NCBI GenBank assembly: GCA_039930465.1 | Contig: JBDTTU010000006.1 | Coordinates: 1-64,000 of the forward strand | DNA: 64,000 nt | Origin: LMDS01 sp039930465 | GTDB lineage: Bacteria > Pseudomonadota > Gammaproteobacteria > Burkholderiales > Burkholderiaceae_C | Direction of reading: 5' to 3' | In this document: positions 38,521 to 46,212 of the stretch, in pieces | Numbering within the stretch: position 1 is the first letter of the stretch | Layout of the letters: each line of letters opens with the position of its first letter | The notes under the pieces: model-generated | What the model was told of the DNA's origin: nothing | What the model saw: only the letters and a program-made list of their open reading frames with translations | The model's database searches: none | Position numbers and translations under genes: made by a program

Positions 38521-41436
38521 ATGTTGATGCCTGCCCACAAGCCGCTGCGCGAACTTGAAGACGCGTCGGAATTCGTCGCTCGCCACATCGGCGTGAGCGC
38601 CGACGACGAACACCACATGCTGTCGGTGATAGGCGCGGCTTCGCGCCGCGCGCTGATCGAATCCGTGATGCCGCGCTCGATCGCCCGCGGCGCGCCCATG
38701 GCGCTGCCCGAGCCGCTGACCGAAGCCTCGGCCTTGGCCGAGTTGAAGGCCATCGCCGGCCGCAACCAGGTGCTGAAAAGTTTCATCGGCCAGGGTTACC
38801 ACGGCACTTACACGCCAGGTGTCATCTTGCGCAACATTCTCGAGAACCCGGCCTGGTACACCGCCTACACGCCCTACCAGGCAGAAATCTCGCAGGGCCG
38901 CATGGAAGCGCTGGTGAACTTCCAGACCATGGTCTGCGAGCTCACGGGCATGGCGATCGCCGGCTCATCGATGCTCGACGAAGCAACCGCCGCGGCCGAA
39001 GCGATGACACTCGCGCTGCGTGTCGGCAAAGCCAAGTCGACCACGCTCTTCGTCGCCGACGACGTGCTTCCACAAACACTCGAAGTGGTGCAGACCCGCG
39101 CTCGGCCACTGGGCATCACGGTGCTCACGGGCGCGGCCGAAGCTGCGGGCAGCGCCGATGCTTTCGCCGTGCTGCTGCAGTACCCCGGCGTCGGCGGCGT
39201 GGTGCGTGATCTGCAGCCGGCGATCGACGCGGTGCACGCGCGCGGTGGCCTGGCCATCGTCGCTGCCGATCTGTTGGCGCTGACGCTGCTGAAAGCGCCT
39301 GGCGAAATGGGCGCCGACATCGTCGTTGGCAACACCCAGCGCTTCGGCATGCCGATGGGCAACGGCGGGCCGCACGCCGCTTTCCTCGCGACGAAAGACG
39401 AGTTCAAGCGCTCGATGCCCGGCCGGCTCGTCGGCGTGAGCGTCGACGCCCACGGCGCACCGGCCTACCGGCTGGCCCTGCAGACGCGCGAGCAGCACAT
39501 TCGGCGCGAGAAGGCCACGTCGAACATCTGCACTGCGCAAGTGCTGCCCGCCGTGGTGGCGAGCATGTACGCCGTGTACCACGGGCCTGAAGGGCTGAAG
39601 CGCATTGCGCGCCGCGTGGCCAGCTACACGGCTGTGCTGGCGAAGGGCCTGCAACAACTCGGTTGTTCGCTGCCGAACATCGGCGGCTTCGATACTTTGC
39701 AGGTCACGACCGGCGCGAACACCGAATCGGTGTTGCAGTCAGCGCGTGCGCTCGGCTTCAACCTGCGCCGCGCCTCGGCCGCAAGTGTGGGCATCACGCT
39801 CGACGAAACGACGACGCGTGACGACATCACCGCACTGTGGAACCTCTTCGCTGCGGGCCAGCCACGGCCCGACTTCGCGCCCTTCGAAAAGGGCATCGGC
39901 TCGCTGATTCCCGAATCGCTGGTCCGCAGCAGTGCCTTCCTCACGCACCCGGTCTTCAATCGCCACCATTCCGAAACCGCGATGCTGCGTTACATCCGCA
40001 GCCTGTCAGACAAAGACCTGGCGCTCGACCGCACGATGATCCCGCTCGGCTCGTGCACGATGAAGCTGAACGCGACCAGCGAGATGATTCCCATCACCTG
40101 GCCCGAGTTCGCAAACATCCACCCGTTCGCGCCGATCGAACAGCTCGCCGGTTACGAACAGCTGCGCACCCAACTCGAAGCCTGGTTGTGCCAGGCCACC
40201 GGCTACAGCGGCGTGAGCCTGCAGCCCAATGCCGGCTCGCAGGGCGAATACGCCGGCCTGCTCGTGATCAAGGCCTTCCACGCAGCGCGTGGCGAAGCGC
40301 ATCGCGGCATCTGCCTGATCCCTGAATCGGCGCACGGCACCAACCCGGCCAGCGCGCAGATGGCCGGGTTGCAGGTGGTCGTAACCAAGTGCGACGACGA
40401 AGGCAACATCGATCTGGCTGACCTGGCGGCAAAGTGCACGGCCCACAGCGCGCAGCTCGCCTGCATCATGATCACCTACCCTTCGACCTACGGCGTGTTC
40501 GACACCCACGTGAAGCAGATCTGCGCGCTCGTGCACCAGCACGGCGGCCGTGTCTACGTAGACGGCGCGAACATGAACGCGCTGGTCGGCGTGGCCGCGC
40601 CGGGCGAGTTCGGCGGCGACGTGAGCCACCTGAACCTGCACAAGACCTTCTGCATTCCGCACGGCGGTGGTGGGCCGGGTGTGGGGCCGACCTGCGTGGT
40701 CGCCGACCTCGTGCCCTACCTGCCGGCGCACCGCTCGGCCGGCATCGGCACCGAGTTGCAGGTCGGCGCGGTGTCGGCCGCGCCGCTGGGCAACGCGGCC
40801 GTGTTGCCGATCAGCTGGATGTACATGCGCATGATGGGCGCCGAAGGCCTGACGGCGGCCACGGAAACCGCGATCCTGTCGGCCAACTACATCGCGGCGC
40901 GCCTGGCCGACCACTACGAGGTTCACTACAGCGGCAACATCGCCGGCATCAAGGGCGGTGGCGTGGCGCACGAGTGCATCCTCGACCTTCGGCCGCTGAA
41001 AGAAGCGACCGGCGGCGCGGCTGGCGTGAGCGCCGAAGACGTGGCCAAGCGGCTGATCGACTACGGCTTTCACGCGCCGACGCTGAGCTTCCCCGTCGCC
41101 GGCACGCTGATGGTCGAACCGACCGAGAGCGAATCGCGCGAAGAACTAGACCGCTTCTGCGACGCGATGATCGCCATTCGCCACGAGATTGCCAAGGTCG
41201 AGTCGGGCGCCTGGCCGAAAGACGACAACCCGTTGAAGGCCGCACCGCACACCGCCGAAGCGCTGCTGAAAGCAGACTGGCCGCACGCGTACTCTCGCGA
41301 GGAAGCGGCTTACCCGGTCGCGGCATTGCGGCGGGGCAAGTACTGGTCGCCGGTCGGTCGTGTCGACAACGTCTGGGGCGACCGCAACCTGATGTGTTCC
41401 TGCCCTCCGCTCACCGACTACGAGACGGCGAGCTGA
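38521..41436 (+). CDS. gcvP: Glycine dehydrogenase (decarboxylating), P protein
   Basis: The 971-residue PLP enzyme is the single-chain form with N- and C-terminal halves related by duplication. The PLP-binding lysine is Lys708 in HLNLHKTFCIPHGGGGPG, and GSCTMKLN and QPNAGSQGEYAGL are active-site segments. It decarboxylates glycine and passes the aminomethyl group to GcvH. An ATG at 38527 is an alternative start; AAGGG before 38521 supports the first. The sdaA ATG follows after 3 bp. Confidence 0.97.
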   Translation: MLMPAHKPLRELEDASEFVARHIGVSADDEHHMLSVIGAASRRALIESVMPRSIARGAPMALPEPLTEASALAELKAIAGRNQVLKSFIGQGYHGTYTPGVILRNILENPAWYTAYTPYQAEISQGRMEALVNFQTMVCELTGMAIAGSSMLDEATAAAEAMTLALRVGKAKSTTLFVADDVLPQTLEVVQTRARPLGITVLTGAAEAAGSADAFAVLLQYPGVGGVVRDLQPAIDAVHARGGLAIVAADLLALTLLKAPGEMGADIVVGNTQRFGMPMGNGGPHAAFLATKDEFKRSMPGRLVGVSVDAHGAPAYRLALQTREQHIRREKATSNICTAQVLPAVVASMYAVYHGPEGLKRIARRVASYTAVLAKGLQQLGCSLPNIGGFDTLQVTTGANTESVLQSARALGFNLRRASAASVGITLDETTTRDDITALWNLFAAGQPRPDFAPFEKGIGSLIPESLVRSSAFLTHPVFNRHHSETAMLRYIRSLSDKDLALDRTMIPLGSCTMKLNATSEMIPITWPEFANIHPFAPIEQLAGYEQLRTQLEAWLCQATGYSGVSLQPNAGSQGEYAGLLVIKAFHAARGEAHRGICLIPESAHGTNPASAQMAGLQVVVTKCDDEGNIDLADLAAKCTAHSAQLACIMITYPSTYGVFDTHVKQICALVHQHGGRVYVDGANMNALVGVAAPGEFGGDVSHLNLHKTFCIPHGGGGPGVGPTCVVADLVPYLPAHRSAGIGTELQVGAVSAAPLGNAAVLPISWMYMRMMGAEGLTAATETAILSANYIAARLADHYEVHYSGNIAGIKGGGVAHECILDLRPLKEATGGAAGVSAEDVAKRLIDYGFHAPTLSFPVAGTLMVEPTESESREELDRFCDAMIAIRHEIAKVESGAWPKDDNPLKAAPHTAEALLKADWPHAYSREEAAYPVAALRRGKYWSPVGRVDNVWGDRNLMCSCPPLTDYETAS

Positions 41437-41439
41437 CCC

Positions 41440-42831
41440 ATGGCCGTCTCGGTCTTCGACCTGTTCAAGATCGGCATCGGCCCCAGCAGTTCGCACACGG
41501 TCGGGCCGATGCGCGCGGCGCGGCTGTTCGCGCTGCGGCTGCAGCATGAAGGCCAGCTCAAAGCAACGGTGCGCGTGTGCTCGCACCTCTACGGCTCGCT
41601 CGGCGCCACCGGCAAGGGCCACGGCAGCGACAAAGCCGTGCTGCTCGGCCTGGCCGGCGCCGAGCCCGACACGGTCGACGTGGAAGGCATCGCGTCGCAG
41701 CTCAGGCAGATGCGCGAGGCAAAGTGCATCGCGCTTCTCGGCGCCCATGAGATCAACTTCACCGAGAAGACTGACCTCATCTTCTACCGTCGCGAAACGC
41801 TGCCCTTCCACGCCAACGGCATGCGCTTCACGGCGTTTGACGCCGCAGGCGCCGAGCTGCTGGCACGCACCTACTACTCGGTGGGCGGCGGTTTCGTCGT
41901 CAGCGACGAGGTCGCCCACGACGGCAGTCTGCAGAAAGTGATCGCGCCCGACACCACCGTGCTCGCGCACCCGTTCCACAGCGGCGCCGAGTTGCTGGCG
42001 CTTGCACAGCAACAAGGCTGCAGCATCGCCGAGCTGATGCGCCGCAACGAACGCCACTGGCGCAGCGACGCCGAGATCGACGCCAACCTGCTGAAGATCT
42101 GGGCCGTGATGCAGGCCTGCGTGGTGCGCGGCTGCAAGACCGACGGTGTGCTGCCGGGCGGCTTCAAGGTGCGGCGCCGGGCTGCCGACCTGCACCGCCA
42201 GCTCTGCGCCAACCCTGAAGCGGCCCTGCGCGACCCGCTGCAGGTGCTCGACTGGGTCAACCTCTACGCACTGGCCGTCAACGAGGAAAACGCCGCCGGC
42301 GGCCGGGTCGTCACCGCGCCGACCAACGGCGCCGCCGGCATCGTGCCGGCGGTGTTGCACTACTACACCCGCTTCGTGCCCTCGGCCAGCGATGCGGGGG
42401 TGATCGACTTTCTTCTGACCGCCGCCGCCATCGGCCTGCTCTACAAGGAAAACGCCTCGATCAGCGGCGCCGAAGTGGGCTGCCAGGGTGAAGTGGGCGT
42501 GGCCTGCTCGATGGCAGCCGGCGCCTTGTGCGCCGTGCTCGGCGGCTCGCCGGCGCAGGTGGAAAACGCCGCCGAGATCGGCATGGAACACCACCTCGGC
42601 CTCACCTGCGACCCGGTCGGCGGGCTGGTGCAGATACCCTGCATCGAACGCAACGCGATCGCTTCGGTCAAGGCCATCAACGCGGCGCGCATGGCCCTGC
42701 GCGGTGACGGCACGCATCACGTGAGCCTCGACAAAGTCATCAAGACCATGCGTGAAACCGGCGCCGACATGATGAGCAAATACAAGGAAACGGCCCGCGG
42801 CGGGCTGGCGGTCAACATCGTCGAATGCTGA
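41440..42831 (+). CDS. sdaA: L-serine ammonia-lyase, single-chain 4Fe-4S type
   Basis: The 463-residue enzyme fuses the beta regulatory and alpha catalytic parts and turns serine into pyruvate and ammonia. Signatures are GIGPSSSHTVGPMRAA near the N-terminus, PTNGAAGIVPAVLHYY and the Fe-S cysteine regions CVVRGCK, VACSMAAGALCAV and LTCDPVGGLVQIPC. It starts 3 bp after gcvP, so it shares the glycine riboswitch. Serine made from glycine-derived one-carbon units could then feed pyruvate (inferred link). Confidence 0.97.
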   Translation: MAVSVFDLFKIGIGPSSSHTVGPMRAARLFALRLQHEGQLKATVRVCSHLYGSLGATGKGHGSDKAVLLGLAGAEPDTVDVEGIASQLRQMREAKCIALLGAHEINFTEKTDLIFYRRETLPFHANGMRFTAFDAAGAELLARTYYSVGGGFVVSDEVAHDGSLQKVIAPDTTVLAHPFHSGAELLALAQQQGCSIAELMRRNERHWRSDAEIDANLLKIWAVMQACVVRGCKTDGVLPGGFKVRRRAADLHRQLCANPEAALRDPLQVLDWVNLYALAVNEENAAGGRVVTAPTNGAAGIVPAVLHYYTRFVPSASDAGVIDFLLTAAAIGLLYKENASISGAEVGCQGEVGVACSMAAGALCAVLGGSPAQVENAAEIGMEHHLGLTCDPVGGLVQIPCIERNAIASVKAINAARMALRGDGTHHVSLDKVIKTMRETGADMMSKYKETARGGLAVNIVEC

Positions 42832-42862
42832 TGCACGGGTGGGCCCTGGCAGCGGCCGTGCA
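42832..42862 (+). terminator. Weak hairpin after sdaA
   Basis: TGCACGG (42832-42838) and CCGTGCA (42856-42862) form a 7-bp stem directly at the sdaA stop codon. There is no T-run, so termination is only possible, not shown. Confidence 0.3.
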
Positions 42863-42961
42863 ACTCCATTGCGACAACACTTACATCGGTACTTGACCGA
42901 AGCCGGGCTCCGTTCGGACAATGCCGCACCTTCCCCGCCCCACTCCGGCCGCCAGCAGCCC

Positions 42962-43564
42962 ATGTCCCGCCAGCCCCGTGATCACACAGCCATCTTCGGC
43001 CCCTCCGGCCGACGCATGCTGTATGAACAAACGCAGCACGCTTCGGAGTTCGCCCACACGAACACCCCGCAGGGGCAGGTGGCGATGGTGCTGCTCGAAG
43101 TGGGGCTGGCGCCCGGCAGTTCGCACCTGAGCGAGCGCATTCTCGAGCCGGTCACCTCGAAGCTGGCGATGGTGCTAAATGCCCGGCTGCGCTCGATCGA
43201 CGTGCTGGTGCGCACCGCCGACACCGAGCTGGCGGTCTTGCTGGCCCAGGCGCACCTGGGCGTGGCGGCGGCCTTCTCGGAACGTCTGAAGCAGCCGATC
43301 GACCAGGCGCTGAGCGAGATGCACGTGGCCTCCGACATCGTCGTCAGCATCGGCCTCGCCGCCAACCCGCCGGCCAGCTCGTGGGGGCCGGGTGCGTTGA
43401 TCGAGCTGGCCGACTTCAGAATGCGTTCGGCGCGCCAGCGCGCCGCGGCGCACTCACCACGCGAATGGGCTGTCGAGGTCGACGGCGACTCGATTCCGCA
43501 GGCCTGGGCCGACTCCGAAGTCTGGCCCGCCACGACCGTGATCACCAGCAACATGGGGCTCTGA
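42962..43564 (+). CDS. Degenerate GGDEF-fold protein without the active-site signature
   Basis: This 200-residue protein lines up along its length with a GGDEF domain: QVAMVLLEVGLAPGSS for the metal strand, VLVRTADTELAVLL for the GGDEF hairpin (signature replaced by ADTEL at 86-90), DIVVSIGLAANPP for the SIG strand and ELADFRMRSARQRAA for the final helix. The nucleotide- and metal-binding residues are gone, so diguanylate cyclase activity is not expected. ATG 42962 lacks a clear ribosome site; the frame is open to 42839. It lies between sdaA and a cupin gene. Its role is unknown. Confidence 0.6.
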   Translation: MSRQPRDHTAIFGPSGRRMLYEQTQHASEFAHTNTPQGQVAMVLLEVGLAPGSSHLSERILEPVTSKLAMVLNARLRSIDVLVRTADTELAVLLAQAHLGVAAAFSERLKQPIDQALSEMHVASDIVVSIGLAANPPASSWGPGALIELADFRMRSARQRAAAHSPREWAVEVDGDSIPQAWADSEVWPATTVITSNMGL

Positions 43565-43648
43565 CACTTGGCGACGTGATCGCCCGGGCCTTGGAACGCC
43601 TTATGCATGTTGCACCTGCACATTGACTTGCCGCAGGAGGGCAGCCCC

Positions 43649-44071
43649 ATGTTGGACAAAACCAGCACCAAGTTTTCGCACGTCAAACCCGCCGACACAC
43701 CCTGGCGCAGCGAAGGCCTGCGCGACTTCTTTCTCTACAAAGACCTGGGTGTCGCCGACGCGACCTCGGGCCGCGTGATCGCCCACCTGGTGAAAGCCAA
43801 CATGGCACCAGAGAAGGGCACCGGCTGGCACCGCCATGAAGCGGAATTCCAGATAGTGTTCATGACCAAGGGCTGGGCCAAGTTCATGTACGGCGACGAA
43901 GAAACGCTGGTCGAGGCCGGTGACTGCGTGCACCAGCGGCCGGGCATCGTGCACTACCTGTTCGACTACTCGCCCGACATGGAGTACCTGGAAATCGTCG
44001 GCCCGGCCGACTTCAAGTCGATCGACGTGCCAGCGCCTTGTGAGGTGCCAGCACCCAAGCCCTGGGCTTAG
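43649..44071 (+). CDS. Cupin-domain protein
   Basis: The 140-residue protein has a single cupin fold with motif 1 TGWHRHEAEFQIVFMTKGWA (His ligands and Glu) and motif 2 EAGDCVHQRPGIVHYLFDYS. Such metal-binding barrels serve many roles (dioxygenase, isomerase, ligand sensor), so the substrate is unknown. ATG 43649 has AGGAGG 8 nt upstream; an in-frame ATG at 43607 has no ribosome site. It converges on the GST gene. Confidence 0.85.
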   Translation: MLDKTSTKFSHVKPADTPWRSEGLRDFFLYKDLGVADATSGRVIAHLVKANMAPEKGTGWHRHEAEFQIVFMTKGWAKFMYGDEETLVEAGDCVHQRPGIVHYLFDYSPDMEYLEIVGPADFKSIDVPAPCEVPAPKPWA

Positions 44072-44082
44072 ATTCAGCACCC

Positions 44083-44102
44083 GCCCTGCGAGCGCGCAGG
44101 GC
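44083..44102. terminator. Bidirectional hairpin between cupin and GST genes
   Basis: GCCCTGCG (44083-44090) and CGCAGGGC (44095-44102) form an 8-bp stem with a 4-nt loop, placed between two convergent stop codons. CTAAAA follows on the plus side. A T-run is lacking. Confidence 0.55.
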
Positions 44103-44852
44103 CTAAAAGTCCATGTCGAGTTCTTCGATGTCGTCGGGCTCCAGCCTGGCTGCGGCGATCCATTCTTTCATCTCCGGCATCGCCATGATGGTCTGGCAAT
44201 ACTGGATGCAAGGCTTGTTGAGTTTCACGTCGTAGGTGAGGAAGCGGGTGGCTACCGGCGCGTACATCGCGTCGGCCATGCCACGCTGCTTTCCGAAAAG
44301 AAACGGCCCGCCGTAGGCGGCCAGGCACTCGGTCCAGATCTCGACGATGCGGTCGATGTCGGGCTGGGCTCCGGCCCAGACCTTGTGGCCTGGGAACTTG
44401 CCCTTCAGGTTCATCGGCAACGAAGCGCGCAGGTTCGCGAAACCCGAGTTCATTTCGCCGCTGACCGAGCGGCAGTGCGCACGTGCGATCCGCTCGTCGG
44501 GCATCAGGCCGGCGTTGGGCCTGATCTCGTTCAGGTATTGCGCAATGGCCAGCGTGTTCCAGACTTTGGCACCGTCGTGCGTCAACGCCGGAACGCGGAT
44601 CGACGGCGCAAGCAGCAGCAACTCCTTGCGGGCGTCGGCATCGTCGGGCGAGACCATGAGCTCGGTGAACTCAAGCCCGGCAAATTTCGCCATCAACCAG
44701 CCGCGCAAGGACCACGACGAATAGTTCTTGCTGCTCAGGGTGAGCGTGGCCGAGGCCTTGGTCGACCTGGCTTTCGCGGCCGGCTTCGGCGATGGCTTTG
44801 CAGCGCTCTTCGCAACAGTGGTCTTGCTCTTGGCAGGTGTGGCAACAGGCAT
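44103..44852 (-). CDS. Glutathione S-transferase family protein with Lys/Ala/Pro-rich N-terminal tail
   Basis: The 249-residue protein has a thioredoxin-fold N-domain starting LTLSSKNYSSWSLRGWL (near 36), the SIRVPALTHDGAKVWNTLAIAQYL segment (cis-Pro and Ser/Thr glutathione contacts) and an all-helical C-domain. Residues 2-34 are a low-complexity, basic tail built from AK, KP and AAK units, unusual for GSTs and similar in composition to histone H1-like or phasin tails. ATG 44852 is chosen; the frame stays open to 44939. The substrate is unknown. It is divergent from phaZ. Confidence 0.85.
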   Translation of the reverse strand: MPVATPAKSKTTVAKSAAKPSPKPAAKARSTKASATLTLSSKNYSSWSLRGWLMAKFAGLEFTELMVSPDDADARKELLLLAPSIRVPALTHDGAKVWNTLAIAQYLNEIRPNAGLMPDERIARAHCRSVSGEMNSGFANLRASLPMNLKGKFPGHKVWAGAQPDIDRIVEIWTECLAAYGGPFLFGKQRGMADAMYAPVATRFLTYDVKLNKPCIQYCQTIMAMPEMKEWIAAARLEPDDIEELDMDF

Positions 44853-44959
44853 GGCGGCTCTCCGGCGCGGGTTTGGCGAATTCGGGTTGCAAGGGATGTG
44901 CCACGCGCGCTGGCGCGGTAGTTGCAGAGCTACCGGCACGAATCAGAACCGGAGAAAGC

Positions 44960-46177
44960 ATGATGTATCAGGCCTACCAGGCACAGTCCGATCTGATGTG
45001 GCCTTTGCGCACCTTGGCCAAGATGTCGGTTCCGATGCTGCAGGACCCCAGCTTCGGGCTGCCGGGGCAGTCGACCTCCCGCCAGGTGGCCGCCGCTTGC
45101 AAGGTGCTCGAACTTGCCGAAGTGACCCACAAGCGCCCGGCGTGGGCCATCGACAGCGTGATCGACAAGGGCCAGACCGTGCCCGTCAGCGAAGAAGTGG
45201 TCTTCACCACCCCGTTCGCCACCCTGCTGCGCTTTCGCAAGGAAGGCGCGCCGGCTCAGCCCAAGGTGCTGGTCGTGGCGCCCATGTCGGGCCACTTCGC
45301 GACGCTGCTGCGCGACACCGTGCGCACCGTGCTGCAAGACCACGACGTCTACGTGACCGACTGGCACAACGTGCGCGACGTGCCGCTCGCGGCCGGCCGC
45401 TTCGGGCTGGACGAGTACACCGAGCACATCATCGATTTCCTCGCCGCAATGGGCCCGAACTCGAACGTGATCGCCGTTTGCCAGCCATGCGTCGCCGCGC
45501 TGGCCGCGGTGGCCTTGATGTCCGAAGACCAGCACCCGGCCACGCCCGCCAGCCTGACGCTGATGGCCGGCCCGATCGACTGCCGCATCAGCCCCACGGC
45601 CGTCAACAAGCTGGCGATGACCAAGCCGATCGAGTGGTTCGAGAAAAACCTGATCAGCACAGTGCCCTGGCGCCACGGCGGCGGTGGGCGGCGTGTGTAC
45701 CCGGGCTTCGTGCAGCTTTCGGCCTTCATGAGCATGAACAAGGACCGGCATGTCAATGCCTTCAAGGAGTACTACCAGCACCTCGTCGACGACGAGTTCG
45801 ACAAGGCCGAGATCACACGCACCTTCTACGAGGAATACATGGCGGTGGCCGACCTCTCGGCCGACTTCTACATCGAGACCGTCGACCTCGTGTTCCAGAA
45901 GTACGCGCTGCCCAAGGGCGAGCTGACGTTCCGCGGCCGCAACGTGAACCCGGCGGCGATCCGCCGAACCGCGCTGGTCACGATCGAAGGCGAACGGGAT
46001 GACATCTGCGCCATCGGCCAGACGCTCGCGGCGCAAGATCTGGCGAGCAGCCTGCGACCCTACATGCGCACGCACTACGTGCAGCCGAACGTGGGCCACT
46101 ACGGCGTGTTCAGCGGCAAGCGCTGGCAGAACCACATCTACCCGGTGGTCAGGGATGTGATCCACATCTCCCAGTAG
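44960..46177 (+). CDS. phaZ: Intracellular polyhydroxyalkanoate depolymerase
   Basis: The 405-residue protein matches the PhaZ family that degrades native PHB granules: MMYQAYQAQSDLMWPLRTLA at the start, VLVVAPMSGHFATLLRDTV, DVYVTDWHNVRDVP and VIAVCQPCVAALAAVAL, whose cysteine (Cys174) matches the family nucleophile position. It ends with GHYGVFSGKRW, which supplies the catalytic His. GGAGAAAG precedes ATG 44960. It has no signal peptide, which fits granule use in the cytoplasm. Confidence 0.95.
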   Translation: MMYQAYQAQSDLMWPLRTLAKMSVPMLQDPSFGLPGQSTSRQVAAACKVLELAEVTHKRPAWAIDSVIDKGQTVPVSEEVVFTTPFATLLRFRKEGAPAQPKVLVVAPMSGHFATLLRDTVRTVLQDHDVYVTDWHNVRDVPLAAGRFGLDEYTEHIIDFLAAMGPNSNVIAVCQPCVAALAAVALMSEDQHPATPASLTLMAGPIDCRISPTAVNKLAMTKPIEWFEKNLISTVPWRHGGGGRRVYPGFVQLSAFMSMNKDRHVNAFKEYYQHLVDDEFDKAEITRTFYEEYMAVADLSADFYIETVDLVFQKYALPKGELTFRGRNVNPAAIRRTALVTIEGERDDICAIGQTLAAQDLASSLRPYMRTHYVQPNVGHYGVFSGKRWQNHIYPVVRDVIHISQ

Positions 46178-46212
46178 ATGGCGGGCCGGCGCTGGCCCGA
46201 ACCATCGCCGAA

